Shown: one piece after another, positions 24,601-38,300 of the stretch
How positions within the stretch are numbered: the first letter of the stretch is position 1
Layout of the letters: each line of letters opens with the position of its first letter
Assembly (NCBI GenBank): GCA_032191485.1
Contig: JAVDOI010000131.1
Coordinates: forward strand, 115,001-179,000
Direction of reading: 5' to 3'
Origin: Leptoclinus maculatus
Lineage: Eukaryota > Chordata > Actinopteri > Perciformes > Stichaeidae
Length of the DNA: 64,000 bases
The notes under the pieces: generated by a model
Seen by the model: the letters and a program-made list of their open reading frames with translations, nothing else
Databases searched by the model: none
Told to the model about the DNA's origin: nothing
Made by a program: the position numbers and the translations under genes

Positions 24601-26096
24601 AGGACAATGAGTTAGATTTGGCTCAACTTGGAATCCATTGGCTAATTGTCTGATGACGATTTAGCCTCTGAAGTGCCATGGCCAATATTTTCGGGGGTTC
24701 TGGTTTAGCTGGACCAAAACTCCGTGCTGCGGTCTTTGTTTACATTCCGATAAGCAACTTGGGATGCGGGAATGGAGTTGGAGTTGAGAGACGACGTGTA
24801 CGACTAGATTGTTCCACAATTGGCCAGTTACCAAGCTCAGTTACCAAGCTCATTCAAGCTATTGAAAAGAAAAATCGTCGTCAACGGAACACATTGGCCC
24901 AAATTGCAATTCGGCCAATGTGTTGCTAGAAAGCTAGAACTTTATTTTAAAGGTCTTTATCTATGATGTTGTTGTAAAACATCTCACATGTCTCAATAGC
25001 TACCATCTTTATGAGACTTCTACCAACCTGGTATCACTCCCAACTCATCATGTCCCGACGGTTGGTCAGTGCCCCTGGTAGTCTAATGTCAATGCGCTGG
25101 GCTTTCAACTTACTCCAATGTAAACCCACCTGCATCATTATTAGACGGTCAGATGAACTGCGTAGAACTGTGTAGTAAGATAACATGATGTCATACACCT
25201 ACAGTGTATGACATCATGTTTATGACAATGTCAGTAGCATTATGACATCCCTGTTAATATGTAAGACATATGCCCTCAAAGTACGTGTCGTAGCAGTAAC
25301 CTGCCACGATGTTTTGTAATCTCAGGACTAGTAGTTCTACACGGTCTACATCCGCAGCAAACACGGTACCATTCGGGTGTGGTGACACGTGTTTTGTTCT
25401 GCTCCTGAGCCGTGTAGAACCTTCAGTTGATGCCATCGAGCCACTGTGGGTTTCTGATCCAATCAATTGTGCCCCGCAGCACATGGCGTGGAGGCCAGTG
25501 GTTACACAAGCAAGGACGTGACCCTGTTGTAGTACCACCCTTCTGTCACTACCATCTAACCCCAACGCACACACCCAGGTTGCATAACTGCTCTCAGTTC
25601 TCCAATTTCATCTTGGTTTCTATTCCCTCCACTCACCTCTCTTGTTTTAACTCCTTGTTCTTTGTTACTTCTCTCTTCCTTTGTCATTCCTTTGTACCTT
25701 TATTTCCGCGCACATTTTATCTTCCTGTTTTGTTGTTTCGCTCAAATCTTGCTGTTTCTTCCTCTTATGTTTCACTCACTAAGCTTTATTTTTGACCTCT
25801 TCCTGTCTCCAGCTATCTTACATCCTCTATTTGCCTCTTCTATGTGCCTCATTTAACTTCCTCTGTCTAATGCTTGTTTTGGAAATTTTGGATTTCACTT
25901 CTCTCTCTATTACTACTGTTTCCCCCCCCCCCCCCCGTACTCCTCTTCAGTGCCCGTCTGTTGACACTGTGGCTATCAACAGGTAGAGTACATTTTGTCC
26001 CACAGCTGAGCTCTTGATTTCAATCAGAGAGAAAGACCCAAACCCAGGGGACACCTCCTGCCTGAGACACTCGACTCTCCATTTTGAAACTCTGTA

Positions 26097-26127
<31 letters not shown>

Positions 26128-29100
26128 TAAAGCCGAGCTACCCGCCACCCTCTCTCTGCTCCCTCAGTGCCTGGCCACAGAGAACTGGAATAATCTGGTT
26201 TCAGCTGCATCAGGGTTGTTGTTTGGTTGGCAAGGCACATTAGTGGGTCAAGCGGGTCTCTTACAGGACGACAAAGAGAGATATATAGACAGAAGGAAAT
26301 GAACAGAGAGTGAGAGAAATGGTGTAACACTGGTGTGCGTTTATGTTGGAAGTGGGAGTTGTGAGTTTGACAGTGGGAAGTCTTGTATTGGACCGTTGCT
26401 GGCTAACCACACTGGTTTCCTTGTCGTTACCTAGCAGCCCTTGTTAGCCCAGACACTGGAGATGCCTGACAAAGAGAGGTATGGATGTAAAAAGAGACAA
26501 GTAACTTTGAAGAAACTTCTTTGACACCATAAGAGATAAAGTGCAGGTTTCCGCCAACCCATGAACTGTGCTCTATGCATAACTTAAGCTTCTGTATGTT
26601 GAATGCAAATGCCAGAAGAACTACTTTCCCTTAAAGCTGCACTGATTATTCTTATCTTAACAGTGGACAAAATGACTATATTTGAAAGGGATCAACCCAC
26701 AGAGAATTATCACTCAACTCTGCACTTCCTCTCTGCTCAACATAGCGTTTTAGCATCTCTCAGCTCATTGTTTTGGTTTTCCCGGCCCACAACTTTACTT
26801 TGCTGTGTAAGGATCAGTGCTGATGCCTTCATGGCATTTAAAGACCTGTTTTTAAACTGACCTTTGTACATTTCGGTATGTGTGTGTGTGTGTGTCACGT
26901 TTTTTCTCCTAATTGAATGAGTTATTCTGCGCCCATGTGAATGCATTTACGTGGAGATGTATGTATGCACATGCAACTCAAATAGCCATTTTACACCGCT
27001 GTTTACTCTCTGGAGAATAAAACAAAACAGCTTCTTAATCCTTCCAAGGTGCGTGGCTGGCTCCCCTTGAAGGTTGTAATGCCCCTTTACTAGAGCAGTT
27101 AAACCTCTCAGGCAATAAAGGAAAAAAAGAAAGGGAAACGTCAAAGCACAGATTACACACATACAGTACTTGGCGTTTGTTCTGAGCCGGGTCAGGAAGT
27201 AGTGAAAACTGCTGGTCCTCCACCGCACAGCCGAATGGGGCTTTCCAGGGCCACGCGCCAGATTTGTATTGCGCAGGATCTGAACAACCTATTTGTTTAT
27301 CTGGAACAAGGGTGCAGCAGTCCAATGAAACAAAAGGGAATCACAAGAATGTTGTATAAAGGTTAGCTTGAGGCTACAGTAAGCTGACCTCGCTTTTATA
27401 CCCTGTGGTCCTACATTTGTTTTGTCCTCAAACAACTGTGTCATTTGGTCACTTGTGCTGTTGTTATGTAGCTATTTTGCGATACAACAGACGATCATGG
27501 CCACTTTAATCAGTGATCGGCCAGGTGTGCAGAGGAGAAAAAGGCAGGATTTGATCCGTCTTAACTTGTTCGTACAACCAAAGTATGCCACCGCGAAGGC
27601 CTTCAGGGAGAGAGTGTCCAAACGTGTGCTCCCCTATCCCCATTTATTTATCTCGTCAAAACACATTATTTGGAGTGAGAGCGAGGAGGCGATAAGATGC
27701 ACCCAAGAGGAGGCTATGACCGCAAGCGTTTCGCAGCGCCTTCAAGCTTTCTGTACAGAACAGATATAAACAGATTGGCCCGACCCTAAATGAACCTTTA
27801 ATGGACCATACTGGTGGTTTTACATGTTTGGGTATGAGATTGGAATCCAATACAGTAAACATTTTATTGGCCCTTTGTTTTTGGTCAAAGTTACTTTTGG
27901 TGGCTTGGTAATGCAAAGCAGGAACTGTTTCGATAGCCCTTGTTGTTGGTGGAGGAATCAGAAACTTGAGAATCGGCTGCTAAAAAGGTATTAGATTGTT
28001 TAAAACTAGAAGTTAAATAGTAAGTAAAGGTGTACATAACTGGAATTTGCTTCTTTTTTGCTTCAGATTAGTCTCGAATTCTCATGAATACAAGGTAAAG
28101 ATACAGCAATTACTTGAATTATATCTTTTATTTAAAGTTTTAAAAGTTGATTTTTACACCTCAGTAACATTGAATTGAAACCGGTGGCAGTCTTGAAGGT
28201 AGCACATCGATCCACGACTTCATGGTCTTCTTTGGAGAATGTTAATGTAATGTTCAGTGAATGCACTTTGAACCATAAACATGGAAAAACCATATTGGTC
28301 CTTTGAGAGGACCTCAGATAGAGGCAAGTTGCGCTTGGTGTGTTCACCAGGCGCACTATTCACAACATACTGTATATAGCCAAAGTCAGATTCAGACTGT
28401 GGAGGAAAACATGAAGGAAAACAACATTCTACCTGCCCACCATCCTCCCTCGTTAAACATCCACACTGTTAATAATGCCAAGTTCCACATCCAAGCCTAG
28501 CGGGGAGCCACATGTTAGAATATACTGCGCTGTGCAGTACTAGGGTGGGCCGAGGTAGCCCGCTCTGGGTTCAGCCTGGGTTTGATTGTGAAGAGCACAG
28601 TTTGGGGCGGGTTGTTGCCCGGTTGGAGGTATACCGCACTTGTTTTGATCCCACAAAGCACACACACACACACACACACGTTTCACCAATTTAATGTTGT
28701 GTGTTCCGAAAGTGGAAGAAATGTGAGAGGACTATGTGATGTGATAAACAGAATGGTATTTGTGAGGATGCTGCCGCACACGGCGCCCTGCTTTACATCA
28801 TGTTACATGCAATAAGAAGGCGCTGGAGTGACACGACTAGTTGGATCCATAGGTTTTTATTTTTTCTTCACATTAGGTTTTCATTCGCGTGTTTAATTTC
28901 TATGATGTGTTGGACACTGATGCTGCAGCACCCATAAGCCACCGCTGCTGCTATAAAGAAAGATGTGTTCAGAATGCTGTGTCATTGTCATTGTAGTCAT
29001 TAAAGAAAACTATCCTATCTTCCTTTTACGGAAGCAATTGTGAAACTCACCAATGTGTCTTAACCTATCTCAGACGTCCTATCTTATCTTATCTAATGAA

Positions 29101-32100
29101 ATCCTAACTACGTCTGTAGATTCCATTCTTCACTTGGCACGCGTCCTGTCATGCCTGTATCTATGATTAGAATGTAGGCCTAAACGAGACTGCCTGTATC
29201 TGCAACCTCAGTCTGGAGGTTTCTGATCTGTATGACCACCAGCAGAGCCCCATGCCTTCTTGTTGGCCTCTCCAAAGCCAGACGTAGCGCGTCGATACAT
29301 AAGACAAGGTTTTTTCCCCCTAAATGCAGTTAGAAAACATGTTTTTGTAACAACAGACATCCTAAACCGAGAGAAGGATTTCAGAATTTGGAAGTTTCTG
29401 TAATGAGGCCTCAGGTGTGCAAAGTTGCCAAACTGATCCAAAATCGAGAACTGCATTGTTTCCAAACGCTCAGTTTGCCCAAAAACTTTTCTGACTGAAA
29501 GGTTACATTCTTTTTTTTCTCAAGTTTAGAAGCAAATAATGAATGAATAGGCTACAATAAAAAAACTGCAGTTATTAAACCACTCCTAAAGAAGGCTAAT
29601 TTAGACTCCGCAACAATGAAAAATTATAGGCCAATATCAAACCTCCCATTTTTAAGTAAAATAATTGAAAAAGCGGTTTTTCAACAGCTGAACAACTTCT
29701 TGGCTGTAAATAACTGTTTTGATGTCTTCCAGTCAGGCTTTCGACAGCACCACAGTACTGAAACTGCTCTTGTTAAGGTTTTCAACGACATCCACTTAAA
29801 CACAGACAATGGCAGAACTTCAGTCTTAGTATTATTGGATCTCAGTGCTGCATTCGACACGGTCGACCATGAAACTCGGTCGACCATGAAACTCTGGGTG
29901 GGACTCTCTGGCACAGCACTTAACTGGTTTGAATCCTACTTGAAGGACCGAGAATACTTTGTGTCTGTAGCTAATTACACATCAGAACTGACTAAAATGA
30001 CATGTGGTGTTCCCCAAGGTTCAATACTGAGGCCTCTTCTGTTCAACATCTACATGCTTCCACTAGCTCAGATTATGGAAAACAACAAAGTCTGTTATCA
30101 TAATTATGCAGACGACACACAAATCTACATAACTATATCACCAGGGCACTATAATCCCATACAAGGGCTGGGTAATGCATTGAACAAATCAACAACTGGA
30201 TGTGCCAGAACTTTCTTCAATTAAACAAAGAACAAACAGAAGTAATTGTTTTTGGTACCAAGGACGAACGATTGAAAGTCAGCGCTCAGCTTCAATCACT
30301 GATGTTAAAAACCTCAAACCAAGCCAGAAATCTAGGTGTAGTTATGGATTCAGACCTCAACCTGAACAGCCATATCAAGACAATTACAAAATCAGCCTCC
30401 TATCACCTGAAGAATATATCAAGGGTTAGAGGACTTATGTCTCAACAGGATTTGGAAAAACTTGTCCATGCATTTATCTTCAGTAGACTGGACTACTGTA
30501 ACGGTGTGTTTACAGGTCTCTGTAACAAGTCAATCAGAACGCTGCAGCTCGAGTCCTCACTAAGACAAAGAAAGTGGATCACATCACTCCAGTTCTGAGG
30601 TCTTTACACTGGCTTCCTGTCCAACAAAGACTTGACTTTAAAATCCTGCTGTTGGTTTATAAAGCACTGAATGGTTTAGGGCCAAAATACATCTCTGATC
30701 TGCTGCTACCTTATGAACCATCCCTACTCTTAGGTCGTCTGGGACCGGTCTACTTTCTGTTCCCAGAGTCAGAACTAAACATGGAGAAGCAGCGTTCAGT
30801 TGTCCTGCTCCACATATCTGGAACAAAGTCCAGAAAGCTGCAGGTCTGCTGAGACCCTCAGCTCCTTTAAATCAAGACTGAAGACTTTTCTGTTTGCTGC
30901 CTTTAATTGAACCATTTTCAAGGATATTAATCAATCTCCTGCATTTCACTACTGTATTTTATTTCTTACACTGCTTTTTAATGTTTTAATGACTGTTTTT
31001 AATGTTCAATGAATGTTCTTAATTGTTTTTAAATCTCCTTTTCTTTTGCCTTATGTTTTGATGCTTTTAATGGTTTTATGTGAAGCACTTTGAATTACCT
31101 TGTTGTTGAAATGTGCTCTACAAATAAACTTGCCTTGCCTTACAATAAGTCAAAGCGGTACGTACACTTTCTTATCTCACAGTAGGGCTGCATTATCAGA
31201 GTGAGCCACTATAGTAAAGGAGTTGTTGGGGTCTTGGAGCGAGGGTAACATGGAACAAGAGGTGGACAGACAGACAGACAGACAACAATAATGCTGACAG
31301 GTTTGACGAACTGTTGTGGCGAAGGCGAAGCTCAGTCAATCTATGATACATTCCAAACTTCACCTGTGGTCATGCGCTTATGGTAAAATAATGACATTGT
31401 GGATACAAGCGGCTGAAAGGTGTTTCTTTAGCAGAGTGGCTACAGGCCACAGAGACCCTGAGCGATGGAATCAAATGAAGCGATTTGAGAAGCGAGCCCC
31501 TAGATGTTCTTCTTTTTTGTCAGATTCATTTATTGCTGTCAGAATGAAAGGAAAATGTCAACAAATGTGACCAGAATGTTTTTGAAGCAGGTTACCAACC
31601 ACCTTTTAAGATAATGAATTACTGTTATTCTGTGTACAAAGATACATACAGTGTCCACTGAAAACCTTTTTGAGTGCTGACCTCCCTCTTATTATCTGCT
31701 GACTGAATGTCTAGTACCAGAAACTTTAGGAAGTTACTTTTCCACATAAGTAAAGAAGACTACTGCTTGCCTATTGTCCTTATCACCTGCACTGCCAAAC
31801 AAGATGAGAACACAACACTTTGTTTTTCGTTAACATGTGTTGTGTTGGAAAGTAACACCAGTGTCTCATTCTTCGCGTCGTGTAGCGCACCCTCAGGATA
31901 GCTCGCAGTGTGTCCCCTCCAGGCAGCGGTATCCTGCTTCATACGACATTGTGATGAAACACGTCAGTTTGCATAAATACCAGCAACAAGCAGCTGTTTG
32001 ACAGTTTTCTTCTGCTGAGGAGTGCACACGCTAATACACACGGATAATTCCCTCTGCAAACACATAAACACATCCGCAGGCCGACGCACTGAATCATCAC

Positions 32101-32297
32101 CAGACTTATATAGGTCATTTAAATGTGCTCAGCTCGCAGTGGCAGCGAGGCATGCAGAGTGGGGGGGGATTTCTCCTCTGTCTCCGTGTGTTATGGCGAG
32201 CGAAGTCGACAGGCTCCCGGCCAAGAAGGCCGGCACGCGAGGTCCTCTGGGTCACTCCACTATTCGTGAGAGTTCATTAATCTTGAGCTGGAGGAGG

Positions 32298-32339
<42 letters not shown>

Positions 32340-35300
32340 CTTCAACACCTTTGAGTTTTTAAGCAATTTTGAGTGAGGACACTCAAAATGAGGTCAAATG
32401 AAGTCAGTTTGAACTCCTACAAAGGGTCAGTTAAAGACCGGGGCTCTGGTTTTGGGTAATGTACTTTCAAGGTAAGGGTTAGTTGTCAGGGTAGTTTAGG
32501 ATCATGACTTGGGTTGAGGGTTAAAAAAAGGATTAGGTTCAGGTTAAATGTTGAAGCTAACCATGTAGTGATGAGGGTTCAAGTTGGGATCAAGGGTCGA
32601 GAAGAGGAGAATGAGTGTAAACGGTGGAGTTGTAGTGTGTGTGGCATGTCGGGTATTGTCTAAATAGGCGCCAACGCCATTGAGCCAGAGTAACGGGAGT
32701 GATTCCACTTCTTATGCAGTGACACTTTTCATGTAATACCACCTGTATAGTGGCACGGAAGCAACCACCAGTTCTGAAAAGTGATGGTAGGGCCTTAAAG
32801 CTGCATTCTCTCTAGTGTCCACCAGGGGGCGACTCCTCTGGTTCTATAGAAGTCTATGAGAAAATGACTCTACTTCTCTCTTGATTTATTACCTCAGTAA
32901 ACATTGTAAACATGAGTTTATGGTCTCAATCTCTAGTTTCAAGTCTTCTTCAATACAGCATGATGTTCATTTAGTAACTTCTCTCTCTGTGTGTATATCC
33001 ATGTACAGGCAATGTGTTTCTGTTTCTGTTGAGCCATGAATTACCACCACTGGCTTACATCCATTTAATCTCTCTGAATCATGCTGGATTCATGCATTTA
33101 GCATGTTTTGCCGCAGTAGACATTAATCATGGATCGACCTGATACTGATCAAAAGTGGTGGCATTAATTCTGTGCCGATGCTCTGGAAGTGTAACAGCCA
33201 CGTAGTAGGCCGCAGGTGGCTTCAGTGAATTTACAGAACCAGAAAAAAACATCCGAGGCCCAACCTTTTTGCTTGACAAACACACGAGTCAGCATTTATA
33301 TTGCCAGCCAAGTTATTGTCGAGTCACGCAACTGTCAGCGAGGAAGTGGAGCAGAGAGTGCCCAAACAGGGAGCAGAGCGTCTGAGGGGGGAGAGCTGCT
33401 GGAGGAAAATCTGTAGTCACAGCTCCAAGAGAAACGCCAAGTGGTGATGTGTGTGTGCGTCACGAGAGAGATCGTGAACGGCAAGTGTGAAGGTATTTGA
33501 GATGCACGAGTTTACTGTGACACACTTACAGTAAGATGAACAGAAAAGCCCTTTCCAACACATTCTGCAACAATAACTTGCTAAAATTGTGCAGTATTTC
33601 CATCACAACTTGCACCAGTAATCAGATACCTAAAAAAATTACTAACTTTTTTTAAAGACGTTGAACTAATAACGAATAAAGAGAAAAACTCAACCCAAGT
33701 GCAAAGTGCTCCTAATAGCGTCTTTCTGCAGAACTCCAGGCTCCATCACCAGGACCTAAAATATCACGTGTGTTAAATTAGACAATCAAACGTTTATCGT
33801 CCTTCCTCATCAATAAATAAAGTAGACTGCTGAGCATATATTTAATGCAATGTATCGCGTCCATTACATAACCCACATCAATAACACGAAGGTAAACAAT
33901 AAAACCTTCATATTTCGATGTGACTGCGTAATGTAACGTTAAGCAACAAATAACTTGTCCTAACCTTTTGAGTTTGTTAAGGTTCGCGAACATAAGCTAG
34001 CTATGCTAATATTGTTAGCAAACTAACGTTAGCACAACGGCAACAGGAGAAAAATGCAAAAAGGTCATTGTAATCATTTAAGCCAATGTTTAGCATTTAC
34101 ATTTTATATTTATTATATATATATATATTTTACTGATTAATGGTAATTTATTTGCTGACATTGCACAGATAAGTAGTGTTTTGATGTTGGATGTTACAGT
34201 GATCAGATCCGTCATAACAAAAGTCAACTTTTTTTCCCATTTTTTAGATGCTTGTGTGTTCTTTGTACTACGACCGACATCTATAAATATCTTCTGCCTT
34301 TATTCATTGCTAATGGGTTTTAAAAAGCACGGAAAAGTAAGTCTTGGCCCGGGTATCTGTTGGCTACTGGGACCCCAGAAAGAAAGTTCTTTGTCCCCAG
34401 AGGCTGATCGTTGTCCGAACAATAGCCAGTGGGTTCAAAAATGTTTTCTATGGCAATATAGTTAATCATAACCCCTGTATCATGATACGTATCGGATCGC
34501 CAGATTCTTTCAAATGCTGAATGCAGTCTTCCCTGGTGCCCATATTCTATATTTCTTCACGTATCCTTAACTGGTATGAGCACCAGATAAATAACAGCAA
34601 GTGTCGACAGGTCCAGTATTTGTTTGTGACACAACAAAAACACGTGTGAGTCCATGTGAGCTCTGTCTACAGGCCCTGGTTTGCCTTAGAAGACTATGGT
34701 GTGTGCTTGAATTAACCAAATATGAAATCTAGCAACAACAAAAAGAAACATGTTAATGATACTAATTCTAATAAGTTTGATATTTGATTGATTCTCCGCT
34801 GTGATCGACCCAACATGACGTGTTTGGTGTAATCACAAAAGCTTTTGGGAATCAGACCGGCATTGACTGAACAGCTGTCTGTGTTCAAGATGAATGACTC
34901 TGTGTATTTCCTACTTCCAACTACACAGCAGGTGTGTGTCCACATGAGACTCAGCTGATCCAGGGGATCAAAGACTAATGACATGCTGTCTGTTGCATAA
35001 GAGTGTGGAAAGCTGAGGTGTTGGTTAAGAGGGGGATCTGTTGCACTGAGTGGACTCTTTGAGCTCCTCGAGTGCTACTGGCCTCATGAGTAAGTTGGAC
35101 ACCCTGAAGAGGATCGACTTGCTCTTCTGCACAGAATTCTCTGTAGGACTCGTTTCTCTTTGAAGAGGCATTTTCCTTCATTGTATCTCGTTACACGAGA
35201 CCACCGTCATGCAACATTTCCACTGCATGGCTTGGATCGGTACGACTCTACTTGTTACCAGGTCACTTCGTGGATTTTGTTTTCCACTGCAGATAGTACC

Positions 35301-38300
35301 CCCCTTAATTGTAGGTGGGATTCTTAGCTGATCATCATAGCGACGCCACCTGAACCTGCAGTGACATCATCTTCGATGTGACACAAACACGCAAACGCAG
35401 TGTGTTCTCACGCCGGATCCTGTTATCGGCAATCAAACAGAGCCTGAAGCCTACTTTGCTACTTGACCAGTCCATGGTTTTGTGGGCTGCCATTTTTTAA
35501 AGTTTGGGTTGAGTGAATAAAATTGCAGCTGCTATTGACTGTAGCTTGGCTATTGAAAAAGGTGAAGTTTGTGTAGGATGTCCCAACCACTCGGTGGTCT
35601 GCAGTGTTTTAACTCCACCTTCTAGTATCTGCTCGGCTGCCTTGAAACCTCTACTGAGGTGATACCAAAAAAGTACCAGGTAGCCTACTTACCACAATGT
35701 TTGCTAACGTAGAGTGGAGCCGCTCCGTACGATGCATGCTAGCAGCTCTCTGAGGCTGTACTTAAGCACAGCAGTGCTTTGAACTAAACATGCTCATAAT
35801 TGGCAGCAAAGCACAGCTGAGGCAATAGTTGAGCAGGCATTTGGTCAGAAAGCAAAGTTTAGTATGACCTCATTATGGCAGCAAATGAAAAAGATGTGTA
35901 CAAGTGCGATAAGCTATACTGTATGTCAGTGGCGGGCCGTGTATTTCATACCTGGGCCTTCAGTGCTGTCCTACTACAGTCGAACCACCTCCCAATAACC
36001 TCAGCTACGGGGTATTTGTTTCATGTAAAAACCTCATATTCACGTAACAATGCAACATTTATCAAGTGAAATAAAATGTTACATGACGCTCAACACCTAT
36101 GAGGGCTACAAATACACTAACTGCAGAGTGCAGATACATGAATGACGCGATGCTGTGTCATTAACGGACAATGCATATAGTCAAATAAATCCAGCAAAAC
36201 TGTGGCGCTAAAACACGCATTCCACCACACACTAAAGAGAACTAAAGAGATGACACGCTAGTTGTCAGAAGCTGAGACAGTGTAATTCCAGACACACTCT
36301 CATTCACACACCTTATAGAAGTTCAGTGTAACTGACAGAAAGAGAACAATGGTGTATTGTGTGGCGCATAGCATGAGGGCTCCGTTAGTTAGAAATGAGG
36401 CAATTGTTTGCTGCTGCATCCAGTTAGCACAGCGTACAGCTACATTCTTCAATTAAGAGGAAATCCTCATTTTTTTATACTGAATAGTAGTTCAACAAAT
36501 GATCACAAGCCTTTCTTCTTTCAACCTTAAAGGGATGTTTTTTTTAATCATTCTGTAATATCCCAGTGTTCCTTATGTATTCAAATCCCAACATTTTGGT
36601 TGAAGTAGGTCTGTTTTAGCGTCAAATGCAATTTTCCCAAGCCCGTCTGAAAACTTTTCCCCACGTGACCCGACGTAGGTTTACGCATGGAGACGCTGCT
36701 TCATATACAGTATATATCCATCCTCATAGTCAATGTACCGGCTGAGTGGGCGTTTCCATTTGAAAACCCTGGAAAAGAACCCAAATGTAGTCAACCTTTA
36801 AGCTTGCGTTCTCTAACTTTTCTTTCTCTGCTCAGGGGTGGATATCCTGAAGCTGGTGGCGGCCCAGGTGGGCACCCAGTGGATAGACATCTATCAGTCG
36901 CTGGCCAATGCCACGGAGAGGGAGGTGGCCGCCTTCTCAAACGGCTACTCGTCGGATCACGAGCGGGCGTACGCCGCGCTGCAGCACTGGACCATCCGGG
37001 ATGGCGACGCCAACCTGGCCAAGCTGATCAATGCCCTGCACAGACAGCGCCGCATCGACGTGGTGGAGAAGATCCGCTGTGTCATGGAGGACAACCCACA
37101 GGTAGGCCGGATGGATGTGTGGGCAAGACTGTTTTGAACCAGCTTGTATTCAGAAGTGTGGCAGGGGAATATCTTTGACCTCTCCCTGCGTACACATCTT
37201 TTCCAGCTTCAGCTCCGTCAACATCGTTGGCACAAGCCGTAGTACACGCTGTTCTTTGCATCTCCCTCCAACTGAAATCTAATCTGTGAGGAAAGCTGCG
37301 TGTCCCGCTGGAGCCAGTCCCTGTGGTTTAGATGCATTCCTCACTTTAAAGCAACGGCTCACTTTGGGAGAATGATTTGATGTTGAAGCAGTGATTACCC
37401 TAAGTGTTGAAGCCGCTCTCTGCAAAAACTACAGAGTAATGGAAAATGAGTGTTGGGATGAGTGAGATAGTGAGGGAGGAAGTGGTGTGACTTTATGTCT
37501 GTTTGAGGACAGAATGGACAGCCCAATGGGACATTTGAATCAGTTTTTGAGATATACTACATTTCTCGTGAACATGTGTACTGTTAGTTAGCCAAACACA
37601 CCATCCAAGACACTCTGGGCACTAAACAGCAGCGACTACCCTCTGATGTGTTATCAGTAGCGGCCCCTTCCGTTAAGAGTAGTGAGTGAGGAGTCAGCAA
37701 GCAGGCAATAACAAAGGTGTTTTGAGAAAGTTTGAGTCGCCGCAACCACGAGAGCTCCGAGAGCACGCAGCCATAACTGGCCACCCAAAATATTATACAG
37801 TTTGCTGCAGCAGAATGCGAGATTAGCCGTGGACAGACACATAGTTGCACACATTCACTCACGGACACAAACACACACGCATATGCAACCGATCGCATGA
37901 TCCTCTTGCGGAGATAATGACAACAGTTTGGTTTAATTTTGAATGCATGGCTTCATATTTGACTGATGTCATTGGGGCTGGAAAGTGCTTTGAGAACTCC
38001 ATGTTGACCGTCTACAATAACAATATGAAGCAATTTAATCCAGCAATCTTCAATTTCTTTCTAGCAGCAAGGCAATGGAGATAGCGCACATAAGACTTCT
38101 CCACGCTTCGTGACCGTAAGTCAGTTCATGCAGAAGTTAATGTTGAAGTTAGTACGTCACACTTCTTTGCAATAGCACACATACAACTGTCCACAGCTCT
38201 GACCACATCCGCTCGACTCTCATTCTATTTCTGTGATCCAAACTAAAAAGGTTGATCAGTGATAGTGGTTGACCACACAAACCACGAATGTTTATTCAAC

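Larger units (their letters stand above)
24366..36835 (+). other. tnfrsf21: tnfrsf21 intron 3 (about 12.5 kb)
   Basis: GTAAGC donor and CTGCTCAG acceptor in phase 1. It holds a short perfect hairpin, the L2-like LINE, a CTCF-motif repeat copy, GT arrays and two further repeat-like segments, listed separately. The stretches 25.3-28.6, 31.2-32.3 and 33.0-35.1 kb show nothing I can name beyond simple repeats. Confidence 0.85.

Noticed and set aside
27422..27769. 115-aa plus-strand frame with a basic stretch (RRKRQ) and its minus-strand partner
   Set aside because: The start is inside a hydrophobic run with no family likeness and no splice support. It might be a decayed element fragment, but I cannot name one.
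36687..37178. 163-aa frame over exon 4 in another frame
   Set aside because: Shadow of the death-domain exon. The right frame starts at the acceptor at 36836.
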